Assembly: GCF_019797745.1 (NCBI RefSeq)
Contig: NZ_VOSI01000004.1
Location: 518,089-582,088, forward strand
DNA: 64,000 bases
Reading direction: 5' to 3'
From: Edaphocola aurantiacus
Lineage (GTDB): Bacteria > Bacteroidota > Bacteroidia > Chitinophagales > Chitinophagaceae
Numbering within the stretch: position 1 is the stretch's first letter; each line of letters starts with the position of its first letter. Shown here one piece after another: positions 1-8,457 of this stretch. The position numbers and the translations under genes are program-made. The notes below the pieces were generated by a model. It had not been told where the DNA came from, searched no databases, and was given only the letters and a program-made list of their open reading frames with translations.

Positions 1-322
1 ACAGGGCAGGGGAAGCCAGTTCTGTACGGGAAGCTTCAAACTTCTCATCCACATCCATACAGCCGTTGCTGGTGGTTAATACTGTAGCCACCCGGTCTTT
101 ATCTTCGATATCACCCAGGGTTTGCACCAGTACTTCCGTAGCGAGAAAGGCAGCTTTGGACAGGAGGTCCATCTTAAAGAATTTAGGATAGCTGATGCCC
201 AGACTGCGGTATAATGTTGTGATCGTTTCACTAAAGCTATCGCCCTGCAGCTGGTGCAATACCTGCCCGTCTGCAATGAGCGCATCTTTACTTAGTGAAA
301 CGACATGATGGATATACAACAT
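1..322 (-). CDS. 3-oxoacyl-ACP synthase-like protein, N-terminal part (cut by window edge)
   Basis: An open frame runs leftwards from ATG at 322 and leaves the window without a stop, so only about 107 residues are visible. The protein starts MLYIHHVVSLS and contains TVLTTSNGCMDVDEKFE, which resembles the N-terminal half of beta-ketoacyl-ACP synthases of pigment clusters; the catalytic Cys lies outside the window. The start is 6 bp after the stop of the flavoprotein gene at 329, so the two are probably co-transcribed. With a halogenase-family flavoprotein and a methyltransferase upstream, a role in flexirubin or aryl-polyene synthesis is likely, but this is inference from context. The family call rests on partial sequence. 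Confidence 0.6.
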   Translation of the reverse strand, partial: MLYIHHVVSLSKDALIADGQVLHQLQGDSFSETITTLYRSLGISYPKFFKMDLLSKAAFLATEVLVQTLGDIEDKDRVATVLTTSNGCMDVDEKFEASRTELASPAL

Positions 323-328
323 TGACGA

Positions 329-1561
329 TTATTTATTATGCTCGAGGAAGTTGACTAATGCACTTACCGAGCGCTCATGATTTTTAACGAAAGGATTGGT
401 ATCATCCCACACATAACCGGCCAGCACAGAACAGATCTGGGCTTTCACATCCTGGTTCTTATTGTCTGCAAAGAAGATTTTGTACAGGTCGCCGGTGTAC
501 CATGATTTTACATAGGTACGGAATACATCTACACCTTTCTCCATATATCTCATATACTCATTTTCCCAGTCTACGTTTTCGCCTTTCAGGTGTTTGATCA
601 CCAGGTTAGCCGCTTTCTGAGAAGATACCGTAGCCAGGGTTACGCCTGAAGAGAAGATCGGGTCCAGGAATTCAGTTACATTGCCCGTCAGCACGAATCC
701 TTTTCCGAAGAATGTGGTGGAGGTCGCACTCCAGCCTTGGAGGATACGCGGTTCAAATTTCCATTCCACATCTCTGAAACGCTCGCGCAGATTAGGTTCT
801 GCCTCGATCATTTTCCTGAATTTTGTTACGATATCTTCATCGCTGCCGTATTGGTCAAAATACTCAGGCAGGGCCACAAAGCCTACAGAGGTTACGCCGG
901 TTGCAAAAGGAATAGTCCAGATCCAGCAATCAGTATCCTGTGCATAGATCACGATGCGGTTCGGCTCCTCTACCGTCATCCTGCGCGGATCTTCCATATG
1001 GCAGAATATCGTTTTGCGGGTAGGCAGCTGTGCCGGTTTGTCCAGGTTGAACATACGCGGGATCACGCGGCCATAGCCGCTGCCATCCACTATAAATTTA
1101 GCCGCTACCTGGAAGGTAGTGCCATCTTCTTTCTGAATCGTTGTAATGCTGTGTCCCTGCTCGTCGATCTTGATATCGATCACTTCGCTCAGGTAATGTA
1201 CCGGTATGCCTTTGCGCTCACACTCATCTGCCAGGGTGCTGTCAAAATCAGCACGGGGCATCTGCCAGGCATACTTATAACCATCTGAATGCTGTTCGTT
1301 AAAGGTGAAGTCACATATGGCCCCATCTTTAACAAATTTGGCACCCCATTTCTCCTGAAACTGCTTTTCTTTCAGCGCCGGCATGAAACCCGCTTCCTCC
1401 AATGCTTCCAGGCAGCGGGGCAGTAAGCTCTCGCCGATTACAAAACGGGGAAACTGCATTTTTTCTACAATCTCAACATTGTATCCTGCATTCTTTATAA
1501 TAGAGGCTGCAACTGTACCTGCAGGTCCGGCACCGATAACCAGTACGTCGGTTTGTATCAT
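329..1561 (-). CDS. FAD-dependent oxidoreductase of the halogenase family
   Basis: The 410-residue protein has an N-terminal Rossmann motif (VLVIGAGPAGTVAA, residues 6-19), the GESLLP motif near residue 43, and WIWTIP near residue 211. GxGxxG together with WxWxIP is the signature of flavin-dependent halogenases, and members of this family occur in flexirubin-type pigment clusters. The product is expected to be cytoplasmic and to act on an aromatic or polyene intermediate. Whether it chlorinates, hydroxylates or reduces cannot be decided from sequence, because the WxWxIP family includes non-halogenating members. It lies 38 bp after the methyltransferase gene and 6 bp before the ketosynthase gene on the same strand, consistent with one operon. 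Confidence 0.8.
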   Translation of the reverse strand: MIQTDVLVIGAGPAGTVAASIIKNAGYNVEIVEKMQFPRFVIGESLLPRCLEALEEAGFMPALKEKQFQEKWGAKFVKDGAICDFTFNEQHSDGYKYAWQMPRADFDSTLADECERKGIPVHYLSEVIDIKIDEQGHSITTIQKEDGTTFQVAAKFIVDGSGYGRVIPRMFNLDKPAQLPTRKTIFCHMEDPRRMTVEEPNRIVIYAQDTDCWIWTIPFATGVTSVGFVALPEYFDQYGSDEDIVTKFRKMIEAEPNLRERFRDVEWKFEPRILQGWSATSTTFFGKGFVLTGNVTEFLDPIFSSGVTLATVSSQKAANLVIKHLKGENVDWENEYMRYMEKGVDVFRTYVKSWYTGDLYKIFFADNKNQDVKAQICSVLAGYVWDDTNPFVKNHERSVSALVNFLEHNK

Positions 1562-1599
1562 TTCTAATAATTTGTTTTGTTCTACAGAAATGGAGAAAA

Positions 1600-2691
1600 T
1601 TATTTCTTACGAAGTTCGAGTATTGTATGGCTCAAACCGATATTATCATTGGTTGCGATGATGTCAAAACCAGCCTCATCGATCAGTTTATAAAATACCG
1701 CACTATCATACATCTGGCTGTTGCCGTTTGCCATAGTGGTAAAGTATAATGAAGTCATTTGCAGCGCAAATGCTGAGGTCTCGAATTTTTGTCTGTCCCA
1801 GAAGGTTTCGTTGATGAAAATGCGTGTTTCCGGTCCTGCTGCCTTGTGGCATTTCTTCAGGATACCGATGATCTCTGCATCTGAAAAGCAGTCCAGGAAC
1901 TGGCTCATCCAGATGATGTCATATCCTTCCGGCAGGCTCAGGCTATTGTCCAGCACATTGTGGTTATAATATTGTACACGGCCTTTGAATCCGGCTGCAT
2001 CTATATTCTTTTCCGCCATAGCCAGTTGGCCCGGCAGGTCTACAATACCCATTTCTACCTGCGGATTATGTTGCAGGCTTTGCAGCGACCATTTACCGGT
2101 ATTGCCACCAATGTCAAGGATCTTTTTAGGGTTGGAGGCAAATACCATGTCCAGCGCTACATCAAATGTATTGTCGGAATAATAGTGATCAAATGCCAGC
2201 CAGCTGCCTTTTGCCGGTTCCGGGAACACAGACAGTCCTTCATATAAAGTACTCCAGTCGCCAAATACTTTAAGGCCTTCTGGTTTCTCATTCTGCAAAG
2301 AAGCTTCCAGAGAGCTTGCACCTTCGGCACATACATCCCTCATAAACTCATAGTTGACACGGGTCATTTCGTTTTTCAACAGGAAATAACCCGTTTTGGC
2401 CAGTATAAAGCGATCTTCTTTACGATATACCAGGCCTATGCCCAGTCCTGCTTCCAGCAATACCCTTACCGCATAGTGCGATAACTCGGTTTGTGGTACG
2501 ATCTCTTCCAGTGTGATTCCATTGGCACCACTCTGGTCTACAACAGTCAATACACCTTTTTCGATCAGCAGCTTCGAGGCTTCCCATACATAAGGTGCAA
2601 AAGCGATCATATGTGCACGATCCAGTGCATCCAGGGCTTTAATATTATCAGTAGCAAACATGGGCTCTTTCTTTTGGGTTTGAATGTCCAT
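1600..2691 (-). CDS. SAM-dependent methyltransferase (O-methyltransferase-like)
   Basis: The 363-residue protein has an N-terminal winged-helix/dimerisation region (about residues 20-110) followed by a class I methyltransferase domain. Motif I is ILDIGGNTGKW near residue 192, followed by the acidic position in GIVDLPGQ. This layout matches plant and bacterial small-molecule O-methyltransferases. It is the first gene of the minus-strand set with the flavoprotein and ketosynthase, so methylation of a pigment precursor is a reasonable guess. ATG at 2691 is used; an in-frame ATG ten codons later (MFATDN) is an alternative. A -7 box lies at 2724-2731 on the minus strand. Confidence 0.8.
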   Translation of the reverse strand: MDIQTQKKEPMFATDNIKALDALDRAHMIAFAPYVWEASKLLIEKGVLTVVDQSGANGITLEEIVPQTELSHYAVRVLLEAGLGIGLVYRKEDRFILAKTGYFLLKNEMTRVNYEFMRDVCAEGASSLEASLQNEKPEGLKVFGDWSTLYEGLSVFPEPAKGSWLAFDHYYSDNTFDVALDMVFASNPKKILDIGGNTGKWSLQSLQHNPQVEMGIVDLPGQLAMAEKNIDAAGFKGRVQYYNHNVLDNSLSLPEGYDIIWMSQFLDCFSDAEIIGILKKCHKAAGPETRIFINETFWDRQKFETSAFALQMTSLYFTTMANGNSQMYDSAVFYKLIDEAGFDIIATNDNIGLSHTILELRKK

Positions 2692-2723
2692 AGTTTTTTG
2701 GATAGTGGTTTTAATGAAGACAT

Positions 2724-2731
2724 CAAAAGTA
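2724..2731 (-). promoter_or_regulatory. Bacteroidota -7 promoter box for the methyltransferase operon
   Basis: On the minus strand this reads TACTTTTG, a perfect match to TAnnTTTG, 33 bp before the ATG at 2691. A TTTG at 2744-2747 is only 12 nt away, too close for a normal -33 element, so only the -7 box is convincing. Confidence 0.45.
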
Positions 2732-2763
2732 AAATTATTACGGCAAAGTAAAAAGTCTTGTTG

Positions 2764-2794
2764 TTTGCGGGAATGGCAGAATAACTTACTTTTG
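2764..2794 (+). promoter_or_regulatory. Promoter of the biotin carrier gene
   Basis: TTTG (2764-2767), a 19 nt spacer and TACTTTTG (2787-2794) match the Bacteroidota primary promoter. It lies 30 bp before the ATG at 2824 and diverges from the methyltransferase operon. Confidence 0.6.
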
Positions 2795-2823
2795 TGTAGT
2801 TTTTAATTTTTGCAAGACAGTAT

Positions 2824-3324
2824 ATGTACAACATCCAATTCTCCGAGACAGCGTCGCGTGAGGTTTCTATAGAGCAGGACGAAATCAAGATCAATAATCA
2901 ACCGGTTAACTGGGATGCCGTAGCACTTGCTAACGGCAGTTTTACCATCATCGCCGATAACAAAAGTTATGTGGCCAGTGTGGAAGCGGTAGACCGCACC
3001 AAGAAAACAATGAGTATACGGGTGAATAATAACCTGTATGAAATCAAGATTCAGGAACCGATTGATCAGTTGCTGGCCAAAATGGGTCTGGATGTATCTA
3101 AAATGCAGAAGGTAGAACCGATCAAGGCACCTATGCCTGGTCTGATCCTGAAAGTACTGGTTACCGAAGGACAAGCGATCAAGAAGGGTGAGCCTGTGCT
3201 GATCCTGGAAGCCATGAAAATGGAAAATGTATTTAAAGCTCCCGGCGATGCCGTAGTCAAAGCCATTAAGATTGAAGAACGCCAGGCTGTAGAGAAGGGA
3301 GAAGTATTGATTGAACTGGCATAA
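2824..3324 (+). CDS. Biotin/lipoyl carrier protein (biotin carboxyl carrier type)
   Basis: The 166-residue protein ends in a biotinyl domain (about residues 98-166) with the attachment motif EAMKMEN, Lys 132 being the expected biotinylated residue. It carries CO2 between the carboxylase and transferase subunits of an acyl-CoA carboxylase (acetyl-, propionyl- or methylcrotonyl-CoA type). The N-terminal 95 residues form a separate beta-rich region usual for standalone carriers of this type in Bacteroidota. No carboxylase subunit gene is next to it, so its partner must be encoded elsewhere. The next gene starts 9 bp later and may be co-transcribed, although its product looks unrelated. Confidence 0.85.
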   Translation: MYNIQFSETASREVSIEQDEIKINNQPVNWDAVALANGSFTIIADNKSYVASVEAVDRTKKTMSIRVNNNLYEIKIQEPIDQLLAKMGLDVSKMQKVEPIKAPMPGLILKVLVTEGQAIKKGEPVLILEAMKMENVFKAPGDAVVKAIKIEERQAVEKGEVLIELA

Positions 3325-3333
3325 AATACCGGA

Positions 3334-4431
3334 ATGAAAAAATTATTACTGTTCGGCAGCATGTTACTGAGTCAGGGTTTGCTCCTGGCCCAGGATAAGA
3401 ATGATGCCTTTGTATATATACAGGGAGATAAACAGACCCCGATCTACATTAAGATGGAGGGAGAGATGCAGGCACGTTACAGTAAGAATTTTGTTATTCT
3501 CAACGGCCTTGCACCGGGTCCTCTGCACCTGGATGTTTTGTTTCAGCAAAATGCATACCCTACCCAGAAGTTTATCCTGAATATTCCTGAGTCCAGCCAG
3601 CGCGCTTTTGTGCTGAAAAAGATAGATAATACAAAGTTTGCCTTGTATGACTTGAACAGCGGGCATTATGTTACTGCCGGCAATAAGCTGGAAGATGATA
3701 TCATGACAGATCCGAATAAGGATCTGCAGGAACTGGTAGCAGGCAATACGCCGGTTGCGGCTGTACCGACAACAGCGCCGGAGCAGGCTACAGGCGATGC
3801 TTTGCCTGACTTCCCTTCAGAGAAGCCACAGAAAAAGCCTAAGGTTGTAAAGCCTAAGAAAGAGAAACCGGTTAAGGAAGAAGAGGTGGTTGTTACAGAA
3901 CCGGAGGTGGAAGCGACTGCACCGGTAGTGGTAAAGGAACAGGTTCCGGCACCGAAAGATAAAGATGAACGCTTTCTGAGTTTTGAAATGCAGCAAAAAC
4001 AAGAGGCTGCCCAAAATGAAAATAATAACCGCAGGAGGAACAGAAGAGAAGAGGAAAGGGAAAATAATAATACTAATGCTGATGTGCCGGTAGTGGCAGA
4101 GGTTCCTGCTAAGCCAAACCGCTCGGGATCGGCTAATTGTGCTGAGGCAATGACAGAAGTTGCATTTGATAATTTTATGCAACAGCTGAAAAACCGGACG
4201 GACGAGGAAACGCGTCTGGCTTATATAATGAAGTACGGTAAGAACTACTGTTTCACTACGCAGCAGGTTTGGATAACAGCTTCAACATTCTCCTCGCAAT
4301 CTTCTCGTTATGAAGCTGCGCGTGTATTAAAGCCAAAGGTGATCGATGCAGATCAGTATGAGCAATTATTGAAACTGTTTAATACTAATTATCTGAAACA
4401 GCGATTTGCCAAAGAAGTGATAGGACAATAA
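3334..4431 (+). CDS. Secreted DUF4476 domain protein
   Basis: The 365-residue protein begins with a signal peptide (KKLLLFGSMLLSQGLLLAQ). A beta-rich N-terminal region is followed by a Lys/Pro/Glu/Val-rich low-complexity stretch from about residue 165 to 265 and a C-terminal DUF4476 domain (about residues 270-362, CAEAMTEVAFDNFMQQL onward). DUF4476 proteins are common in Bacteroidota and have no known function. A second DUF4476 protein lies at 20067-20792 and shares the signal peptide, N-terminal region and C-terminal domain layout. The linker suggests a periplasmic or surface protein spanning distance. It ends before a strong bidirectional terminator. Confidence 0.8.
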   Translation: MKKLLLFGSMLLSQGLLLAQDKNDAFVYIQGDKQTPIYIKMEGEMQARYSKNFVILNGLAPGPLHLDVLFQQNAYPTQKFILNIPESSQRAFVLKKIDNTKFALYDLNSGHYVTAGNKLEDDIMTDPNKDLQELVAGNTPVAAVPTTAPEQATGDALPDFPSEKPQKKPKVVKPKKEKPVKEEEVVVTEPEVEATAPVVVKEQVPAPKDKDERFLSFEMQQKQEAAQNENNNRRRNRREEERENNNTNADVPVVAEVPAKPNRSGSANCAEAMTEVAFDNFMQQLKNRTDEETRLAYIMKYGKNYCFTTQQVWITASTFSSQSSRYEAARVLKPKVIDADQYEQLLKLFNTNYLKQRFAKEVIGQ

Positions 4432-4443
4432 CCAAATGTTGAG

Positions 4444-4494
4444 ATACATAAATAATAAAGGTGCTGCATCGCAGCACCTTTATTATTTATGTAT
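4444..4494. terminator. Bidirectional terminator with 24-bp perfect stem
   Basis: Arms 4444-4467 and 4471-4494 are perfectly complementary with a 3-nt loop (ATC). The GC core GGTGCTGC is flanked by A/T tracts on both sides, so it can stop transcription from both convergent genes (4431 on plus and 4509 on minus). The last bases of the stem extend well beyond the U-tract. Confidence 0.9.
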
Positions 4495-4508
4495 ACAGTC
4501 CGGATACA

Positions 4509-5135
4509 TTAGTCCAGTCGGAAGATCTCTCTGATCTTTTCCAGTTTGGTATGGAAGTCAATTTGCAGGTCTTTTACCATACCATTGCGCAGGTCAAACA
4601 CCCAGCCATGAACGGTAACGCCACGGTTGCGTACGCCACGTTGTACTGCTGCTGTCTTCAGAACGTTTACGCATTGTTCTTCCACATTCAGTTCTACCAG
4701 GCGGTCATAACGCTTCGCTTCATCGCTGATCGCATTCAGTTCGTCCATGTGCATACGATACACATCACGAATGTTGCGCAGCCATGGGTTTAATATGCCC
4801 AGGTCTACCGATTGCATAGCCGCTTTTACACCGCCACAATTGTAGTGGCCGCAAATCACTACATGGTCTACATTCAGGTGGTCCAGTGCGTAGTTGATTA
4901 CCGACATTACATTCAGGTCCACATTGTTGACCAGGTTGGCTACATTGCGGTGTACAAATGCTTCTCCTGGTTCCAGTCCCAGGATCTCTTCTACGGTTAC
5001 ACGACTATCGGAACAGCCGATATATAATATTTTAGGTTGCTGGCCGGCAGCCAGCTTTTCGAAATACTGAGAGTCGCTGCGGAGTTTATTTTCGATCCAC
5101 TCTCGGTTATTTTTAAACAGTTGCTCAATGTTCAT
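4509..5135 (-). CDS. Beta-class carbonic anhydrase
   Basis: The 208-residue protein interconverts CO2 and bicarbonate. The zinc ligands and catalytic dyad are visible: Cys41, Asp43 and Arg45 in CSDSRV, and His97 and Cys100 in GHYNC. Length and motif order fit bacterial beta carbonic anhydrases. It is transcribed alone, convergent with the DUF4476 gene across a shared terminator. Bicarbonate supply would support the biotin-dependent carboxylase whose carrier protein is encoded nearby, but that link is inference. Upstream on the minus strand, TATCTTTA is a one-mismatch -7 box. Confidence 0.92.
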   Translation of the reverse strand: MNIEQLFKNNREWIENKLRSDSQYFEKLAAGQQPKILYIGCSDSRVTVEEILGLEPGEAFVHRNVANLVNNVDLNVMSVINYALDHLNVDHVVICGHYNCGGVKAAMQSVDLGILNPWLRNIRDVYRMHMDELNAISDEAKRYDRLVELNVEEQCVNVLKTAAVQRGVRNRGVTVHGWVFDLRNGMVKDLQIDFHTKLEKIREIFRLD

Positions 5136-5184
5136 TTTCGCTATGTTTTTTTGTTTATTGTAAAGATAAGGTGCAATTGGTTTG

Positions 5185-7179
5185 TTAAGCCGTCATGCCC
5201 CAAAGTTTTCTAAGGAACCATTCAGTAGCGGCAAGGGCAATGATCAGGAAGAACAGCCATTTGTAATCGACCAGAGGTTTGTCTTCTATTCTGCTATGGA
5301 TCTTTGTTTGTATCTGCTGGTTCGCCAGCAGGCTATCGGTTAGTTTTTCAAAATTGTATTGGGTAAAGAATGCACCTCCATGCTGGCGGGCCAGTTGGTG
5401 CATCAGCGGATAGTCGGCCTGTGTGCGTAAGGCTTCCAGGGGAATGTCGGAGACATAGCATAAGGCAACGTCTTCATATGTCTTCCCGTTCAGGCTTACT
5501 TTTGCAGTAAGATTATAAGTGCCTGCGGCCAGCAGCCCTGCATTGATGCGATAGCTGTTGCCTGCTTTTTCGAAATTGTAGGTCAGTGTATTGCTCAGGT
5601 TTTTCAGGCTGAGTGTCGCTTCAGGAACGTTATTCAATGTGCCATTAGGGTTACGTAATTCTGCCAGTATAATCAATGGCTCATTGTCCGTGAGGTTGTT
5701 CTTCGGAAGGATCAGTCTGAAAGGTTTATCATCTTTTGCTGCCTGTAAAAAGTTGATCGTCTGGCGTACCAGTTCTGTAGTGGTTTGCTGGTTGTGGAAG
5801 TTCTTGTATTCATATATATTCCATCTCCATAAACCCTCTCCGTTCAGGATGCTGTAAGATGGATTACCTTGGTGGTAGCTCCATATACTGCTGCCGCTGG
5901 CATCATTGATGATGCTGTTATTGCCTGATTTCAAAGTAAGCCCCACACCATTAAGCGGAGGCATTTTAGGAATGCTTTGTCTTGCGGTTGCCGGCAAGGT
6001 GTACAGGTTGAATCCCGCATTTAATGCAGGGTTCAGGGCACGTGCCGCCGGATTCAGATTGCCGGTCAGTGCATTGACCTTTCTTAAAATATCTGCATTG
6101 TTTTGTGTGCCTAGTATGTACCATACCGGAAGATCACCCAAGCCTGAGGCAGGGTAGTACTGGTATGCGATCGCTGCCTGGTAGCTGTTTAGATCGCCGG
6201 GTATACTGCCGTTGGTGGAAAGGTCTACGGTATATTGTCCGGAATTTTTCAGTGCAGTATGTATCGTAGCAATGTCGGGATGCGGAGCAGCAGCCAGTAA
6301 TAAAATACGACCTTTCTTCTCTGTGACTTCAATGATCGTAGATAGGCTATTGTTCTGCAGGTTGCGTTCTCCTGTAATAGGTGCGATGCTGATGGTGTAT
6401 CGTTGTACACCTGCAGGCTGTGCAGTAGTGCTGAAGCTGATGCTACCGGTGTAGCTGTTATTATGTATGCTTACTGTTTGTGTGGCGATCGATTTATTAT
6501 TCTGACTTAGGGTGATATTGGCTTGTGTGCCATCCAGTCCGGTAATGACGATATCGGCAAATATTTCTATAGTGCTGTTTAATGTAGCGATCTTATTGGC
6601 GTGTATGGCTTCTATGCGCGCATCTTTAGGAGTAGTGCTGTCGCCCAGTGCAATGGTATATACCGGTATGGGATTGGGCAATTGTACAAATGCAGGATTA
6701 GCGCCCTGGTTATATATCCCGTCTGATGCGATGATGATCGCTCCAATATTTTTGTCCTGGTTCTGGTTAGCAATATCGGTAAGTGCAGTGGCAATATCGG
6801 TTGCCTTTTCTGTGTAAGTATAAATACTGTCCTTGATCAGCCTGTTGCCGAAGCCGTAGGTGTTTACAGTGTACTTTGCAGAGAGTTGCTCGATAACTTT
6901 CTGTTCTTTCTGTTTGAAGCTGCCGGCGTATTGTCCTAATGATTGTTGTGTAGAAGATGATATGTCCTGCAGCCATATAATGTGCGGTCGCTCTTCGCTA
7001 TTGCTCAGCCCGGGAAATGCCGGAGCGAGTAACAATAAAGCGGTCATACTGCCGATGAAAAAACGCAGCGTAGCGGGCAGCCATTTTACGGGAATGTCTT
7101 TATGTTTATCTTTTCTGTAGGTCAGCACTGCAAGCAGCAGTCCGAATAGTATAGCGATCGTCCAGTAAAGCCAGGTCAT
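5185..7179 (-). CDS. Membrane-anchored vWA-domain protein
   Basis: The 664-residue protein has two N-terminal membrane segments (residues 2-20 and about 38-55), a vWA-like domain with a MIDAS-type DISSS near residue 72 and ASDG near residue 152, a long region of beta-sandwich character, and a C-terminal membrane helix (about 638-657) ending in a short basic tail. Proteins with this plan in Bacteroidota often lie next to BatA/BatD-type or glutamine-amidotransferase-like membrane proteins, but no such partner is adjacent here. The bulk should be periplasmic. Function is unknown; metal-dependent protein binding through the MIDAS is plausible. A one-mismatch -7 box (TATCTTTA) lies about 25-32 bp upstream of the ATG. 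Confidence 0.7.
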   Translation of the reverse strand: MTWLYWTIAILFGLLLAVLTYRKDKHKDIPVKWLPATLRFFIGSMTALLLLAPAFPGLSNSEERPHIIWLQDISSSTQQSLGQYAGSFKQKEQKVIEQLSAKYTVNTYGFGNRLIKDSIYTYTEKATDIATALTDIANQNQDKNIGAIIIASDGIYNQGANPAFVQLPNPIPVYTIALGDSTTPKDARIEAIHANKIATLNSTIEIFADIVITGLDGTQANITLSQNNKSIATQTVSIHNNSYTGSISFSTTAQPAGVQRYTISIAPITGERNLQNNSLSTIIEVTEKKGRILLLAAAPHPDIATIHTALKNSGQYTVDLSTNGSIPGDLNSYQAAIAYQYYPASGLGDLPVWYILGTQNNADILRKVNALTGNLNPAARALNPALNAGFNLYTLPATARQSIPKMPPLNGVGLTLKSGNNSIINDASGSSIWSYHQGNPSYSILNGEGLWRWNIYEYKNFHNQQTTTELVRQTINFLQAAKDDKPFRLILPKNNLTDNEPLIILAELRNPNGTLNNVPEATLSLKNLSNTLTYNFEKAGNSYRINAGLLAAGTYNLTAKVSLNGKTYEDVALCYVSDIPLEALRTQADYPLMHQLARQHGGAFFTQYNFEKLTDSLLANQQIQTKIHSRIEDKPLVDYKWLFFLIIALAATEWFLRKLWGMTA

Positions 7180-7283
7180 AGTGTTGATAAGCGTATATCA
7201 GGTAAAGATACGGGCTAGAATTTTAATTGCTGCATCTTTATACAGCTGTAGAATAGCGGTGTTCCGGACTAGGATTCGGGCAT

Positions 7284-7314
7284 AAAAAAAGGCTGTTGTA
7301 ATTAAACAACAGCC
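7284..7314 (-). terminator. Orphan intrinsic terminator on the minus strand
   Basis: Arms 7291-7299 and 7306-7314 form a 9-bp GC-rich stem, followed on the minus strand by seven U residues (7284-7290). No minus-strand gene lies to the right that could need it, since the next gene (7585) is on the plus strand. A second hairpin (7326-7331 with 7341-7346) precedes it on the same RNA. It may end a small RNA or act as a leader attenuator for the vWA gene. The rest of the gene-free stretch 7180-7584 holds only the inverted repeat at 7465-7506 and a weak promoter. Confidence 0.65.
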
Positions 7315-7464
7315 CTTCGAACTTTACTTACTAACCCATCGTAAGTACTGCAAATTTCATAAAAATAAATGGAATTATGAAATGTTTTTTGGGGAAATGG
7401 GCAATTTTTTTAACCGATTATTTAGGTTTTGACAGGATGAAATGCAATTTTGTACCCTTATTCG

Positions 7465-7506
7465 GACATTTTGTCTCTAGTTGATTAATTTAAGTGTCAA
7501 AATGTC
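7465..7506. promoter_or_regulatory. Inverted repeat upstream of hsp20
   Basis: GACATTTTG (7465-7473) and CAAAATGTC (7498-7506) are perfect inverted copies separated by 24 nt. The right arm sits just before a weak promoter (TTG at 7507-7509, 16 nt, TATACTTG at 7526-7533) for the small heat-shock gene. It is not a CIRCE element. Its position fits an operator, which is inference. Confidence 0.4.
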
Positions 7507-7584
7507 TTGTTTTTATTGTTGGTATTATACTTGTTCTAGACCCTGTATACTTCATTATTTAAAACATTAAAAAACAAGATAATT

Positions 7585-8019
7585 ATGAAAACAGTAAATG
7601 CAAACCCGGTAAAAAACTTTGGTGAATTAATCGATTCTATGTTTGATGGAAGATTCAATAATGTATTCAGAGATGATCACGGACAGGCAACAATGCAACC
7701 TCCTGTAAATATTTCTGAGCAGGACAACAGCTTCTATATTGAAGTAATGGCGGCAGGCGTGGCAAAAGAAGATATCAAGTTGAATGTAGTGGATAATATG
7801 CTGACCATCTCTTATGAAAAGCATGAGCCTGCTAAAGATACTACCGGTAAATTACTGAGAAGTGAATTCGGTATCCGCTCTTTTAAAAGAAGCTTTACAC
7901 TGGGAGAGAAAGTAGATGCAACGAAAATTAATGCCAGCTATGAGAATGGCATCCTGCGCATTGCATTGCCTAAGAAAGAGCCGGTAAAACCAGCACAGAT
8001 CGAAATTTCGATCCAATAA
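7585..8019 (+). CDS. Small heat-shock protein, Hsp20/alpha-crystallin family
   Basis: The 144-residue protein is an ATP-independent chaperone that holds unfolding proteins in the cytoplasm. The alpha-crystallin domain covers about residues 35-130, with the typical AAGVAKEDIKLNV and YENGILRIALPKKE segments, and a C-terminal extension containing IEISI. Length is normal for the family. It is monocistronic, with an inverted repeat upstream and a terminator downstream. Regulation by heat or another stress is expected from the family. Confidence 0.93.
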   Translation: MKTVNANPVKNFGELIDSMFDGRFNNVFRDDHGQATMQPPVNISEQDNSFYIEVMAAGVAKEDIKLNVVDNMLTISYEKHEPAKDTTGKLLRSEFGIRSFKRSFTLGEKVDATKINASYENGILRIALPKKEPVKPAQIEISIQ

Positions 8020-8048
8020 GCTGATCGAAAGTAAAGAAACAATATGCC

Positions 8049-8082
8049 CATGCAGCATACAGGTAAGCCTGTATGCTGCATG
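8049..8082 (+). terminator. Terminator of hsp20
   Basis: Fifteen-base arms (8049-8063 and 8068-8082) with a TAAG loop are followed by GTTTTTAT. Confidence 0.85.
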
Positions 8083-8116
8083 GTTTTTATCACACAGGCA
8101 TCAGGCAACTAATGCT

Positions 8117-8124
8117 TATCTTTG
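8117..8124 (+). promoter_or_regulatory. -7 promoter box of the DUF4286 gene
   Basis: TATCTTTG matches TAnnTTTG exactly. It lies 14 bp before the ATG at 8139, giving a very short leader, and rules out starts further upstream. Confidence 0.55.
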
Positions 8125-8138
8125 CGCGAAAAAAAAGA

Positions 8139-8444
8139 ATGCTGATACTGAATATTACAACTAAGGTAATGCACGAGATTGAAAAGGAATGGCTGCAATG
8201 GATGAAAGAAACATGGATCAAAGAAATGATGGCAACTGGTTTGTTTGGCGAGTACCGTTTCTGCAAGCTGAAAGATAATGATGATGAAGAAGGCTTAATG
8301 TACGTAACACAATTTTACTGTGACACTACGGAGAACTATGATACTTTTATGAGTGAACAGGATGATCGCCTGAGAGAGTTAGGACATCAGCGTTTCGGCA
8401 ATGCATTTATCTCTTTCAGAACCATCATGGAGATCATTCACTAG
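8139..8444 (+). CDS. DUF4286 family protein
   Basis: The 101-residue protein (MLILNITTKVMHEIEKEW...) matches the small DUF4286 family of Bacteroidota, an apparent ferredoxin-like-fold protein with no known function. The frame is open further upstream to 8073, but that start would lie inside the hsp20 terminator and before the -7 box at 8117, so ATG 8139 is chosen. The YjjG-type gene begins 13 bp after its stop and the two probably share a transcript. Confidence 0.75.
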   Translation: MLILNITTKVMHEIEKEWLQWMKETWIKEMMATGLFGEYRFCKLKDNDDEEGLMYVTQFYCDTTENYDTFMSEQDDRLRELGHQRFGNAFISFRTIMEIIH

Positions 8445-8457
8445 ACCACATAACTAC

